Shown: positions 16,717 to 26,651, counted from the first letter of the stretch. The stretch: 64,000 nt of DNA from JACRCG01 sp964524835 (GCA_964524835.1 CAZGEG010000003.1:124001-188000), one strand, 5' to 3'. Program-made: numbers and translations. Notes: generated by a model not told the origin, from the sequence alone.

Positions 16717-17880
16717 TCAGAAACTCAATGAGCAGACCGTCGCATATGATGCATCTATAACCTGCGGCACCGAATTAATGGTCGCAGTAACGGTTCCATC
16801 AGAGTTAAACACCATAACGACATCGTTCACGGTCATTTGCCCTGAAGTAGTGCCGCTGAAGGTGCTTGTAATCGGTGATTGTGTCGTAATTACAAACGTA
16901 CCGTCCATACAGGCCGGTATTGTTTTAATGGCGTACGTTCCGTTAATAGTGAGCGTATTTGCACCTGAAGCTGAATTCACCGTGCTTCCAAGCTGGAGAT
17001 TGCTGAAAGTCATTCCGGAAGCGGTATCAATCGTGCCGAAGGCCGTACCGGTAAATGTATCCATACTGACGGCACCGTTCATCGTCATGGAGGTAGTTGA
17101 GATCGTCCCGACCACATTCTCGATGATATTAAGCGAGAAGTTCCCGAATGACTGCTTTTCGCTTGTTCCGGCAACGTAATTAATCTGGCTTTGAGAGCCA
17201 TTCAAGGCGAGGCTCATGGCTCCGGCGGCTGTATCAAATGAAGTAAGCGTCATGGTCATATTCAGAACGGATTCATTCTGCTTGATCGAATATCCGGAAC
17301 CTGGCGCATAAATGATGGAAGTCAGATTCACGGAAAGAGTGCCCCCCGTACTGCTGCTCGTTTGTCCCAAAAGGGCCTGGGGCATCATTACTGTCCCATT
17401 CTGATATTCATCTCCTTCTTTACAGGCGGCAAATGTTATCACGAGAGGATTGCTTGCCGGATCAAACGACATCGCCCCTCCGCCGGTGCAGGCTTGTGAC
17501 TGTGCAGCTGCCACCTGTTTTCCGAGGGACTTTTGTTTCTCAACAAGCCCGACGACTCTCTGTTGCATATCGCGAACGGTAGAGATGATCTTATGGCCGT
17601 TCGCAGCCTGGCCCTCTTCCGGCTTGCCCACTAAAGAACCCAAAGACGGGAACGATGTGCCCGAGGCAAAGGAAGATGCCAGCGTCTTTGAAGCATTAAC
17701 CGTCTTGGCCGCCTCTGCAGGGGTAGAGACAGGTGTCTTCGTCGCCGATATAGCCGGAGCGGCGACAGTTGTCGTTGTGCCGGAATTGCCTCCTGCAGTG
17801 TTCTTGGAACCTGACCCTCCGCAGGCGTAGAGCATCCCCGTTACAGCTACCATCCCGATAATCACCAGCGTCTTTTTCAT
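16717..17880 (-). CDS. lipoprotein of unknown function
   Basis: 387 residues from ATG 17880, which has AAAAGGGAGGGAG upstream; a longer frame to 18000 runs through the promoter. The signal peptide ends in the lipobox GMLYACGG. After a low-complexity Ser/Thr/Ala linker comes a helical stretch (KIISTVRDMQQRVVGLVEKQ), then beta-rich sequence with many Ser/Thr/Gly and repeated TMTLTSFDTAAGAMSLALNG-type strands. Four Cys occur in the mature part. I do not recognise the family. The neighbours are other surface lipoproteins and a secreted protease, so an envelope role is likely. Confidence 0.65.
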   Translation of the reverse strand: MKKTLVIIGMVAVTGMLYACGGSGSKNTAGGNSGTTTTVAAPAISATKTPVSTPAEAAKTVNASKTLASSFASGTSFPSLGSLVGKPEEGQAANGHKIISTVRDMQQRVVGLVEKQKSLGKQVAAAQSQACTGGGAMSFDPASNPLVITFAACKEGDEYQNGTVMMPQALLGQTSSSTGGTLSVNLTSIIYAPGSGYSIKQNESVLNMTMTLTSFDTAAGAMSLALNGSQSQINYVAGTSEKQSFGNFSLNIIENVVGTISTTSMTMNGAVSMDTFTGTAFGTIDTASGMTFSNLQLGSTVNSASGANTLTINGTYAIKTIPACMDGTFVITTQSPITSTFSGTTSGQMTVNDVVMVFNSDGTVTATINSVPQVIDASYATVCSLSF

Positions 17881-17973
17881 GGCTCCCTCCCTTTTGTGCA
17901 GCCTTTTTGCTGGCTGCAATCTCTTGATCTGTCTGGCCGGCACCATCTCTATATTAACGTTATTTACTGTGTA

Positions 17974-18000
17974 AATATACCGAGTATTTTTACATGTCAA
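17974..18000 (-). promoter_or_regulatory. sigma70-type promoter of the 16717-17880 lipoprotein
   Basis: Minus strand TTGACA (18000-17995) and TATATT (17979-17974), spacer 15 bases, about 95 bases before the start codon. The short spacer lowers confidence. Confidence 0.5.
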
Positions 18001-18102
18001 ATACTATTTTAGAGTATTGATATCAGCAAACAGGCTTCTCCAGGAATTATCTAATCCAAGAGGGAACATTATTTAAAACCGGTGTTTTTTTCTGATATGT
18101 GC

Positions 18103-20244
18103 CTACTTCCAGATGAGAGTGCTCCCTTTGGTTTTCTTTATTCGGCACAAATAAGGCACCCCGGCAATTACAGCAACCACAAGAATCATAACCATTGTCA
18201 GTAAAGGGTACAGGATGAGCAGCACCAGGGGCGTTATCGTCCAGCGGAAAATAATGCGCAACGCCTCGTGCTTTGCAATGAGATGTGCGACAGGCGGGCT
18301 CAGACGGTAGTACAATCCGACAAAAACACGCCCCGGAGGGTTAGTGATAAGGTGGCTGTCACGGAAATTGCGCAGGAGCTGTACTTTAGGGTGCAGATAG
18401 CTCCCGTAGGCTGCGGTGGCGATGAAGCATCCGCTGCCGCTTCCTGAAGAGGGTGGCGTTATCGTAATGGTGAGGCTTTCTATCCCCGTATTGCCGTTAT
18501 TGTCCGTTATTTTCAAACTGACTTTATAATTACCGGCAGCACTAAAAACATGGGTTACGCGAGAAGTCACTCCCTGTATTTCCCTGAATATTCCATCACC
18601 AAGGTCCCATTCGTATTTCGTTATGGTTACGCCAGACAGGATCTCCGCAACAATCTCCACCGTCAATGGCGCAGCACCCGAAACAGCCGTCGCCGCAAGG
18701 TTTATCAACGGTGTTACCGTTACCGGAAACCCTCCCCCCTGCCCGTTCACCTGAACTATCCCGCCCTTGGAATTTTGGGGGACAACGGCTGTTATCTCCG
18801 AATCGCTCCAGGAATTGGCATTCAGATTTACACCGGCAAGTGAAATGGTGCCGGGCGAAATCCCAAAGCCCACCCCTTTGACCACAATCGTTCCACCGTT
18901 CCAGCTCAGTTGAAACGGAGACACGTCGAAAACAGCCGGCAGATTCTGCGAATTCAGTGCCTTTTCAAGATTCAGCCTTCCTCCTGTAATCGTATTCTCT
19001 GCAAATGCCGGAACCGGATCTACACCGTTTAGTATGCGGGCCTTCACCTGCGCGGCAGACAGTAGCGGATGGAGGTTCCAGATCAGGGCGGCGGCTCCGG
19101 TCACGTGGGGTGCCGCCATGGACGTGCCGGCTGTGGTGCGGTAAAGCGTGGCACCGCCATTCAGCCAGACCGTACTCAATACGGCATCGGCAGAACCGGT
19201 GGCAACACCTCCCGGAGCGGCGAGTTCCACCGTGTGCCGGCCGTAGTCGGAATACGACGGCAGGGTGTCTACTGATGTGGAAGCGGCGACGGTTATATTG
19301 ACGGGCGATCGTATCGATGCGGGGTATACCCCGGTCTGATCAAGATTCTTTCCAGTATTGCCGGCGGCTGAAACCACCAGTACGCCGGCATTCTCAGCGG
19401 CGGCCACCGCATCCCGAAGCGATACTGAATCTTCATCAACCTCGAAGCTCATGTTGATGAGCTTTGCCCCCTTGTTGAGGGAGTATTCCACACCGCTCAA
19501 CGCGTCGGCAAGCTCTCCCACTCCTTCAGGGCCGTGGAGGAACTTGACCGCCATGATTTTTGCCGCCCAGTTGACCCCGGCAATGCCGACCCCGTTATTG
19601 CCGACTGCCCCCATGATCCCAGCCACGTGTGTGCCGTGGCTGTCCGCCGTATCGTCATCCCACGGGTCTCCACGGGAAAATCCGCCGAAATTTGCGCCGT
19701 AACAGTCATCCGTAATGCCGTTACCGTCATTATCGATGCCGTCTCCGCAGAATTCTCCACTGTTTACCCAGATATTGGGAGCAAGATCGGGATGTGAATA
19801 TGCGATGCCGGTATCGAGCACTGCAACGATGACGGCATCTGTCCCCCTGCTCCCGACAGAGTTGTCCCACGCGGATGGCGCCGAGATGAGCGGCAGGTTC
19901 CACTGCCCGACATAGCTCGGGTCATTGGGCACCACGGACTTGCGGGCGAAGTAATTCGGCTCGGCATACAGCACATTCGGGTCGCTCCTGAATGCTTCCA
20001 GCGATTCCTGCACCGAAGACCCTGCAGGAAGCTTAATATGATGGGCAGGAAACCGCTTGAATTTCCTTAGGATGGATGATTTCTGGGCAGTGGCACTCTT
20101 TGCCGCCTTAAGGGGGTTTTTGAACCGGACAATCAGCTCTCCCTCCTTGTATGCCGGCCTGAGCACTTGGGATGGGGCGCCGTAGATGGCCGGTGCATAT
20201 GCAATAATCAGCAGTATATGAACAGCGGCCAAAAAGTGTCTCAT
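18103..20244 (-). CDS. secreted subtilisin-like protease with PKD and CFI-box C-terminus
   Basis: S8 serine protease of 713 residues with a signal peptide (MRHFLAAVHILLIIAYAPAIYGA) and a propeptide of inhibitor_I9 type (EGELIVRFK...VLYAEPNY). The catalytic triad is complete: Asp in VAVLDTGIAYSHPDL, His in DSHGTHVAGIMGAVG, Ser in TAGTSMAAPHVTGAAAL. An IPT/TIG-like segment (VFDVSPFQLSWNGGTIVVKGVGF) and a PKD domain (KYEWDLGDGIFREIQG...) follow. The tail has CFIATAAYGSYLHPKVQLLRNF, then a hydrophobic helix and the basic end RIKKTKG, the CFI-box C-terminal sorting-type signal. ATG 20244 is preferred over GTG 20256 because GGGGGAG sits directly upstream. It may process or be co-sorted with the neighbouring lipoproteins. 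Confidence 0.9.
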   Translation of the reverse strand: MRHFLAAVHILLIIAYAPAIYGAPSQVLRPAYKEGELIVRFKNPLKAAKSATAQKSSILRKFKRFPAHHIKLPAGSSVQESLEAFRSDPNVLYAEPNYFARKSVVPNDPSYVGQWNLPLISAPSAWDNSVGSRGTDAVIVAVLDTGIAYSHPDLAPNIWVNSGEFCGDGIDNDGNGITDDCYGANFGGFSRGDPWDDDTADSHGTHVAGIMGAVGNNGVGIAGVNWAAKIMAVKFLHGPEGVGELADALSGVEYSLNKGAKLINMSFEVDEDSVSLRDAVAAAENAGVLVVSAAGNTGKNLDQTGVYPASIRSPVNITVAASTSVDTLPSYSDYGRHTVELAAPGGVATGSADAVLSTVWLNGGATLYRTTAGTSMAAPHVTGAAALIWNLHPLLSAAQVKARILNGVDPVPAFAENTITGGRLNLEKALNSQNLPAVFDVSPFQLSWNGGTIVVKGVGFGISPGTISLAGVNLNANSWSDSEITAVVPQNSKGGIVQVNGQGGGFPVTVTPLINLAATAVSGAAPLTVEIVAEILSGVTITKYEWDLGDGIFREIQGVTSRVTHVFSAAGNYKVSLKITDNNGNTGIESLTITITPPSSGSGSGCFIATAAYGSYLHPKVQLLRNFRDSHLITNPPGRVFVGLYYRLSPPVAHLIAKHEALRIIFRWTITPLVLLILYPLLTMVMILVVAVIAGVPYLCRIKKTKGSTLIWK

Positions 20245-20293
20245 CAACTCCCCCACTCCTCTGTTAAATCACGCTTCGCCATTCTCTAACGCA

Positions 20294-20320
20294 GCATGAA
20301 ACGATCGCCCCGTTTCATGC
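20294..20320. repeat. perfect 10-bp inverted repeat upstream of protease gene
   Basis: GCATGAAACG and CGTTTCATGC separated by seven bases, 50 bases before the protease start and in its likely 5' leader. No T run follows on either strand, so a regulator site or RNA hairpin is more likely than a terminator. Confidence 0.45.
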
Positions 20321-20352
20321 AATGCACCTTGTTATTACCCTATCTGCAGGCA

Positions 20353-20380
20353 ATATGAAAGGGGCAGCTTTCGCCGCCCC
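20353..20380 (-). terminator. terminator of the lipoprotein operon
   Basis: Minus-strand GGGGCGGC-GAAA-GCTGCCCC stem (complete with one G-U pair) followed by TTTCATATT, 26 bases after the stop of the 20406-22031 gene. The pairing is complete only on the minus strand, which fixes the direction. Confidence 0.75.
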
Positions 20381-20405
20381 TTCCCGTTGCATGGCTCATT
20401 AGTTC

Positions 20406-22031
20406 TTACTGCGCAGGGGTCACGGTCGTGCTCCCCTTTGCCCTGAATGGATAAACATATGCCGTACCTGTCTGATTTCTTTCTCCCCAGAAGTTGAACT
20501 TGAAGGAGCCGTAACTGATCGTTGTTTTACTGGCGCTCTTCACCGCCCTGAAGTTCCATGGCTGATACACGTCTCCGCTCCCCGGGAGCTGCTGCAGGCA
20601 GGCTTTATTGTAGTTTGGATTTGGGGCGGTGCCAGTTGGGTTGGTTATTGGATCATAGGGAAGAAACGGATTGCTGTCCCACTGGTGGCAATAGTCGCCC
20701 AGGTTGTTCGTGTCTGCCGGAACCAGGCCATACGAGTAATCACCGGCATTCACAATGTTTTGCATCAGTATCGGATCAAATTGGCTGTTCACGTACGGAT
20801 AATTGGTGTAACAGACCCTGCTTCCGAGTACTACCTTGCCAGCGGAAGTGTTGTTGGCAAATGACCATGTGCCGCGGTTCTGCGGATTTGTGCCGGAGCA
20901 GACGATGGTCTCAACATCCTTTACCGTAATGTTTACATATGGCGTATTAGTTGATTGCGCCTTTATTGCCGTGGCACCCTTTGCCACTTTGGCGACAGGT
21001 GTGCCCAGCACAATAGTCCTGTCTGTGGAAGGCTTCCACTCGATTACCCCGCCGGTTACGATGGTGCCCCCTGTAATGGTGGTATCAGGCAGAGCGGCCA
21101 TGAGATCCAGCGGCAGACCGTTCTGGGTGAATGTTGTTACTCCTCCGCTGGGGAGCAGGCTTTCGGCTGACCCGTACAGGATACTCCCATCAGAAGGATT
21201 CCCGCTCTGGGAGCCACCGTTATCTTTGCCGCTTATCATCACTATCTGGTCACCTGCGCTTTCTTCACAGGGAAGTCCGTAGAATGTATCGAAACCGCAC
21301 TTCTTGGTAAGATTATAACCATCATTTCCCAGTAACGTGCTGTTTAAGGTGCCGACAAACTGGGATGCCATCCAACCTGCTGCACGAGCGCTGGTGTTGT
21401 TATTGAAACGAAGCTTGACCGCCCCGCTTCCGCCGCCGACCGGCTTGGAGAAGTCGATTGAGCTCTTGCCCGCTTTGGCCAGCGGTTGCGAACCGCTTTC
21501 GACTATAAAGTCGATCAGCTGCGTACCGTCACTCAGCACGAGCGGTGAAGGGACGTCAGAAGCATTAACAATCGTCCATTGACCGTCCAAAAAAGTGAGG
21601 ATAATCGTGTTTGCCTGACCGGATTTCACCTCGCCTCCGGTGCTGGTTTCGCCGACAATTGTGCGGGTGGCGGGGTCTGTAGAATCATAAGCCCTGGCAA
21701 AGACCATGTACATTCCGGGGGCGATCTGCACCGTCTTACTCTGTTCCGTAGGGGTAAGCGTCGCTATCAGGGTACCGCTGGGGTTGATCGGGTCGTACGT
21801 AAACGGCATGGGCTGGGCATACACTTCGATTGCCTGGGCGCCGGCCGGGATCAGGCTTTTTACTGCACCATCAGCTGTGGGGAATTTGGCCGCAATCGTT
21901 ACTTCCGCCTTGGCGGCCTGATTCTGCCCAATCGATGGGGAGCCTGAGCCGGTGGAGCCGCAGCCGGAAAGTAATGCGGCGGCACTAAACAGGGCAGAGG
22001 CGATCAATACTGCATATATTCTCTGTCTCAT
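20406..22031 (-). CDS. lipoprotein, tandem paralogue A
   Basis: 541 residues with signal peptide and lipobox ALLSGCGS. The first domain (TIAAKFP...IPAGAQAIEVYAQ, then LTPTEQSKTVQIAPGMYMVFARAYDS) is a predicted beta domain, followed by FLDGQWTIVNASDVPSPLVLSDGTQLIDF and a long C-terminal part with paired Cys (KKCGFDTFYGLPCEESAGDQIVMISG; IVCSGTNPQNRGTWSF). It is strongly similar to the next gene upstream (22065-23933) over almost its whole length, including GSFKFNFWGERNQTGTAYVYP near the end, so the two arose by duplication. The function is unknown. Third gene of a three-lipoprotein operon. Confidence 0.75.
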   Translation of the reverse strand: MRQRIYAVLIASALFSAAALLSGCGSTGSGSPSIGQNQAAKAEVTIAAKFPTADGAVKSLIPAGAQAIEVYAQPMPFTYDPINPSGTLIATLTPTEQSKTVQIAPGMYMVFARAYDSTDPATRTIVGETSTGGEVKSGQANTIILTFLDGQWTIVNASDVPSPLVLSDGTQLIDFIVESGSQPLAKAGKSSIDFSKPVGGGSGAVKLRFNNNTSARAAGWMASQFVGTLNSTLLGNDGYNLTKKCGFDTFYGLPCEESAGDQIVMISGKDNGGSQSGNPSDGSILYGSAESLLPSGGVTTFTQNGLPLDLMAALPDTTITGGTIVTGGVIEWKPSTDRTIVLGTPVAKVAKGATAIKAQSTNTPYVNITVKDVETIVCSGTNPQNRGTWSFANNTSAGKVVLGSRVCYTNYPYVNSQFDPILMQNIVNAGDYSYGLVPADTNNLGDYCHQWDSNPFLPYDPITNPTGTAPNPNYNKACLQQLPGSGDVYQPWNFRAVKSASKTTISYGSFKFNFWGERNQTGTAYVYPFRAKGSTTVTPAQ

Positions 22032-22064
22032 GGAGTGTTCCTCCTTCAGTCTGAAAGATAGATG

Positions 22065-23933
22065 TTACTGAATGACAACCGTCGTCCCATCCGAAACGGA
22101 TAGTGTCCTGTCCTTTGTACCTGTCCTGGCACCGTCACTGGCGCTGAACCTCAGAACAACGGTTGCCGCAGCCGCTGGCGGGACATAACTGCAGGAACTG
22201 CTGATGGTGCCGGTCCCGGAGCCGCTGCATCCCGCTCCCAGCGTACCGCCACCGCTGACGACGGACCAGCTCCAGGTGATCGGGTCGCCGTTTGGATCAA
22301 AGGCGGACGCTGTCAAAGTGGCGCTGGCGGTCCCGGTCGGTACGGATGCCGGCACTCCCAAGCTGGTTATGACAGGAGCGGCAGGGGCTGATTTGACGGT
22401 CGTACTCCCCTTTGCCCTGAGAGGATACACATATGCAGTGCCGGACTGGGTTCTTTCACCCCAGAAGTTGAACTTGAAGGAACCGTAATTGATCACGGTT
22501 TTGGATGCACTCCGTACCGCCCTGAAGTTCCAGGGCTGGTAGACATCACCGGCCCCCGGGAACTGCTGGAGGCAACTGTTGTTTGTGAAGTCCCACTGCT
22601 GACAGTAATCACCCAGGTTATTCGTATCTGCCGGAATCAGGCCATATGAATAATCTCCGGTGTTGCGTACGGACTGCAGCAGAACCGGATCCCACTGGCT
22701 ATTCAGATATGGATCATTGGTGTAACAAACCCTGCTTCCAAGCACGACCCTGCCGGCGGAGGTGTTGTTGGCAAATGACCATGTGCCGCGGTTCTGGGGA
22801 TTTGTACCGGAGCAGACAATAGCCCTGTTTTCTTTTATCGTAAGATTAGAATATGTCGTATTGGCAGATTGCGCCTTAATCGCCACCGCGCTCTTTGCCG
22901 CCTTGGCGATTGCCGGTGTTCCCAGCGTAATAGTCCTGTTGGTTGAAGGTTTCCATTCGACGACCCCGCCGGTTATGAGATTGCCCCCCGTAACGGTGGT
23001 ATCAGGCAGAGCATTATTGAGATCAAGAGGCACCCCGTTTTGCGTGGCTATTGTCTGTCCACCGTTTGGAAGCAGGCTTTCAGCCGATCCGTAAATGATG
23101 TCCCCCGTGAAGGAACCGCCGCTCTGAAAATTGTCGCTGTCTTTACCGCTTATCATCACGATCTGATCACCGGCGGATTCTTCACAGGGAAGGCCGTAGT
23201 ACGTATAATAACCACATTTTTGGGTCAGGTTGTAGTTGTCGCTTCCCAGTAACGAACCGTTTGTGGCGCCGACAAACTGGGATGCCATCCAACCTTCCGT
23301 CCTGGCGCTGGTATTGTTGTCGAAGCGAAGACGCACCAGACCGCCGCCGCCGCCCACCGGCTTGCTATAGTCGATTGCACTTTTGCCCGCTTTGAACGCC
23401 GTCTGCACTCCGCCGCCGACAATAAAATCAATGAGCTGCGTGCCGTTGCTCAGCACAAGCGGCGTCGGGGTGTCGTTGGCATCGACAAGCGTCCACTGGC
23501 CATCCAGAAAGGTGAGGTTCACATTGTTCGTCACCCCTACCTGAACCTCGCCGCCGGTGCTGGTTTGCCCCAGTATTCTGCGCGTGGCGATATCTGCCGA
23601 GTCATAGGCCGTGGCATAGATGAAATACATGCCGGGCGCCATCTTGATCGTTTTAGTCGCGGCAGCAGGAGTTAATGTAGCCAGGAGGAGAGGCTGCGTC
23701 TGGGTGCCCGGCTGATACCCTGACACCTCTATCACCCCCGCACCTGCAGGCACCAGGCTCTTCGAGGCGTCTCCTGACGAGGGGAATCTCGCGGAGATCG
23801 TTACATCCGCCTTGGCTGCAACGCCCTGTTCCGTCGCGGCGCTGCCCGGTCCTGAGGAACCGCACCCGGAAAGGAACGCGGCAGCCACGGTCATGGCAAG
23901 GGCTGTCAATATGTTGAATTTTATCTTTTTCAT
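22065..23933 (-). CDS. lipoprotein, tandem paralogue B with extra C-terminal Ig-like domain
   Basis: 622 residues. Lipobox AFLSGCGS. The first 520 residues match the downstream paralogue (for example WMASQFVG, CGYYTYYGLPCEESAGDQIV, GTNPQNRGTWSFANNTSAG, GSFKFNFWGERTQSGTAYVYP). It then continues with about 100 residues not present there: an Ig/PKD-like domain APVITSLGVPASVPTGTASATLTASAFDPNGDPITWSWSVV that ends in VSDGTTVVIQ. The same DPNGDP/DPDGDP module and a similar end occur in the large upstream lipoprotein, pointing to shared modules and a shared assembly. The gap to the downstream gene is 33 bases. Confidence 0.75.
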   Translation of the reverse strand: MKKIKFNILTALAMTVAAAFLSGCGSSGPGSAATEQGVAAKADVTISARFPSSGDASKSLVPAGAGVIEVSGYQPGTQTQPLLLATLTPAAATKTIKMAPGMYFIYATAYDSADIATRRILGQTSTGGEVQVGVTNNVNLTFLDGQWTLVDANDTPTPLVLSNGTQLIDFIVGGGVQTAFKAGKSAIDYSKPVGGGGGLVRLRFDNNTSARTEGWMASQFVGATNGSLLGSDNYNLTQKCGYYTYYGLPCEESAGDQIVMISGKDSDNFQSGGSFTGDIIYGSAESLLPNGGQTIATQNGVPLDLNNALPDTTVTGGNLITGGVVEWKPSTNRTITLGTPAIAKAAKSAVAIKAQSANTTYSNLTIKENRAIVCSGTNPQNRGTWSFANNTSAGRVVLGSRVCYTNDPYLNSQWDPVLLQSVRNTGDYSYGLIPADTNNLGDYCQQWDFTNNSCLQQFPGAGDVYQPWNFRAVRSASKTVINYGSFKFNFWGERTQSGTAYVYPLRAKGSTTVKSAPAAPVITSLGVPASVPTGTASATLTASAFDPNGDPITWSWSVVSGGGTLGAGCSGSGTGTISSSCSYVPPAAAATVVLRFSASDGARTGTKDRTLSVSDGTTVVIQ

Positions 23934-23967
23934 GGAGTGTCCTCCTTCTTCCCGTTGGTAGTTTCAT

Positions 23968-26580
23968 TTACTGGACAACAATATTCACGTCGCTCAGGTT
24001 GCCGTAGAAAACGGTCGTTTCACGGAAACTTGTCTTGCTGCAGCCGGCTGTCGTGAAGCGGAACACAAACGCATCCCCGGCATTTGCCGTACCTGGAATG
24101 GCATAGGTGCAGGTTGCCGCCGTTCCGCTGGGAAGAGTCGTTACATCCGGGCAACCGGTTATCGGTGAGCCGTTCACCATCCAGCTGCCGCTCAGGTTTA
24201 TGCCGTCAGAATGTTTGGCAACTGCTGTTAACATTACCTCCCGCCCTGTTCCTGCTGCCCCCACCGGAACAAGTGAAGGAGATGCGGTAAGACTTGACAC
24301 CCATGGGGCGGATGAATAGGTGGTAACGATGACATTTTTGGCAACGCTCTTGCTGCTGTCACTCACCGTGTAGGTGTATGTCGTATCGCCGGTTACGGTC
24401 ACGTCGCATGGGGTATTAACAAATCCGGCGAGACCGCTGTTGCCGAGGCAGGCAACACCGGTTCCGCTCCACAAGGCAGAGAGCGGGTCTCCGTCCGGAT
24501 CAAATGCAGAGCCGTACAGGGAGACCGTATTGTTGCTGCCGCAGGAATTGACAAACAGCTGGCTGGCGTAGGCTGTCACAACGGGGGGGCGCGAACCGTC
24601 GGAAACGGTTATGCCTCCGGCAGGGATGGTGCGGCTGGCCCCCTTGCTGTCCGCAAGTGCGAGTTCAACGGTATAATCACCGACAGCAAGACCGGTAATA
24701 GGGTGTGATGCCGAGAATACGGTCGTGCCGTTTATGGAGCCGGTATAGCTAGTGGCAACTGCGGTTCCGTTCAGAATTTTGAGTGTGTAGCTTACCGGGT
24801 AGTTGCCGTCTTCATCATATGCGGAGATTTCTGCCGTGATCGTCCCCGTATTCCTGATGGAGCGCTGTGACAGGTTGACATACCCGTTTGGCGAAATGTT
24901 CGGGACGGTCAGATTCTTAAGTGAGACCTTTGCGCCGTCATCAGTGGTTTCGTCGCCTGCCACCGCACTGTTGACATTGAAAGATAACAACTTGCTGCTC
25001 CCACCGATGTAAACTCCGATATCTGAGTTGCAGGCAACTAAGCTGCTGAACGCTCCCGTACTGTCGGTGCTTGCGCCGCGATAAAAATTTGTCCCCTGAA
25101 GACTGACCCAGCGGTTTGGAACGCCATTTGCCGCGTCATCAACCAGTTTGCCGCTCACGTCACATGGCTTCGGGAGCGTTTTGCTGAAAGCCCCGCAGTT
25201 CGGTGAATCACCCAGGGTTACATCGACTCCGGGGTAGTTTCCGTTTTCATCCGTGTAGGTTAGTCTCCCTTTCCTGTCAATGTTATTACCGTTAAGGAGC
25301 ACTGTTGTCAGCGTATAATTTCCGCTGTCATCGGTTCTTACCCATTTGTTGTCCAGGTTTGCACCATTCAGAGAGAGTGAGAGGCTTTTAACAGGGTCTC
25401 CGTTACTGAATGAGAATTTGCCGGAGAGGCAAACCTCTTTCGGAACGTCGAAGACGATATGATCCAGATTCCACCAGCTCTTGGCAAATTCCGTGTTGGA
25501 AACCAGAATTTTCAGACGGTATGAGCCGCCTTTGCACCCTGTGGTGTTATCACCGGGCACGGGGGCGGCAATGACAACCCCGCTGCTGTCAACAATGGTC
25601 CCTTCGCCGATGAATACCCATTTTCCTGTGGACGGGTTGAGCGACCAGACCGGAACCTGACGACCTGCCGCCGAGGCGTTGTAGTCCTCTATAAAAAGGC
25701 TGTCGCAACTGGAGCTGTAAATGTTGCGGGTAACCGTGGTGGTGGGTTCTGCAGCCTTTCGTACCCCCGATTTGACGAGCTTTCTGGCGACTTGTCCCAG
25801 ATTTTCTCCAGTCTCCGCATTGGATATTTTCATGAAGTCAAAGGCCAGGGAGACCATCTTTCCTTCCCTGCCGCCAACGATTCCGGTGTAGGAACCGGGG
25901 AAATTTTCCGACTCCGTGGCCGGCTCGAAAGTTTCAAGTTCACCTTTGAGTTTTTTCACGCCGGGAAGGGAGGCGGCGGGAATATTGATTTCCAGCTCAG
26001 TAGTTCCGCCGGCCGCCTTTGCCGCCCGGATAGCTTTTCCGGCCAGTGTCTTTTTGACTCCGTTGGAGAACCTGACTACGGCAAAACTGAATGACGGTTC
26101 TGTCGACTTGCCTATGCCGGCGGCAAGAGCACCGCCGGTAGAGAGATTTGCAAATGCCACATTGAGACCCTGCAACGCCGCCTTAAGCTCGATATTGCCG
26201 GGAGATGCGTAGTCTATTTTTTTCTGGAACTGGGTAAAACCCTCTTTGGTCGCCGACACGATGACATAGCCGCCGGTGTCCAGCAGTGGCACTTGGGCGG
26301 CGAAACCGCCCGCGTCATCTGTCGTCACCGCCGCACGACCAAGCTCTTTGTCACTCCTGTCGTAGGAAATGATCTCGACCGCTACGCCATCGAGCTTTGC
26401 GGAAGCTTTAGACACCAGCGCCGATAGCGAAAGCATGGCGGTTCCGCTCACCGTAGCGGTGCTGGTCTTGGCCACCGGCGGGGGCACCGGAGCAGAACCG
26501 CCGCCGCCTCCGCCACCGCAACCGGCAATAATTACTACTGTCGCCAATGAATAAAAACATTTCCCTATCATTTTTCTCAT
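23968..26580 (-). CDS. large multidomain lipoprotein
   Basis: 870 residues from ATG 26580 behind AAAAGGAGGAAGC. Signal peptide with lipobox IIAGCGG and a Gly run. Regions in order: a carboxypeptidase-regulatory-like beta domain (AMLSLSALVSKASAKLDGVAVEII...), an unknown middle with paired Cys, two repeats of the form CLSGKFSFSNGDPVKSLSLS / CDVSGKLVDDAANGVPNRWV followed by DDSGNYT or DSTGAFSS motifs, and Ig/PKD-like modules with FDPDGDPLSALWSG. It ends with TTVFYGNLSDVNIVVQ, like its neighbour. It heads an operon of three lipoproteins and probably sits on the cell surface. The role is unknown. Confidence 0.75.
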   Translation of the reverse strand: MRKMIGKCFYSLATVVIIAGCGGGGGGGSAPVPPPVAKTSTATVSGTAMLSLSALVSKASAKLDGVAVEIISYDRSDKELGRAAVTTDDAGGFAAQVPLLDTGGYVIVSATKEGFTQFQKKIDYASPGNIELKAALQGLNVAFANLSTGGALAAGIGKSTEPSFSFAVVRFSNGVKKTLAGKAIRAAKAAGGTTELEINIPAASLPGVKKLKGELETFEPATESENFPGSYTGIVGGREGKMVSLAFDFMKISNAETGENLGQVARKLVKSGVRKAAEPTTTVTRNIYSSSCDSLFIEDYNASAAGRQVPVWSLNPSTGKWVFIGEGTIVDSSGVVIAAPVPGDNTTGCKGGSYRLKILVSNTEFAKSWWNLDHIVFDVPKEVCLSGKFSFSNGDPVKSLSLSLNGANLDNKWVRTDDSGNYTLTTVLLNGNNIDRKGRLTYTDENGNYPGVDVTLGDSPNCGAFSKTLPKPCDVSGKLVDDAANGVPNRWVSLQGTNFYRGASTDSTGAFSSLVACNSDIGVYIGGSSKLLSFNVNSAVAGDETTDDGAKVSLKNLTVPNISPNGYVNLSQRSIRNTGTITAEISAYDEDGNYPVSYTLKILNGTAVATSYTGSINGTTVFSASHPITGLAVGDYTVELALADSKGASRTIPAGGITVSDGSRPPVVTAYASQLFVNSCGSNNTVSLYGSAFDPDGDPLSALWSGTGVACLGNSGLAGFVNTPCDVTVTGDTTYTYTVSDSSKSVAKNVIVTTYSSAPWVSSLTASPSLVPVGAAGTGREVMLTAVAKHSDGINLSGSWMVNGSPITGCPDVTTLPSGTAATCTYAIPGTANAGDAFVFRFTTAGCSKTSFRETTVFYGNLSDVNIVVQ

Positions 26581-26651
26581 AGCTTCCTCCTTTTCTTCGC
26601 TGGAGCGGCCACCCACGTGAACTTTCAACTGAACAAACTCTTACTAACCTG

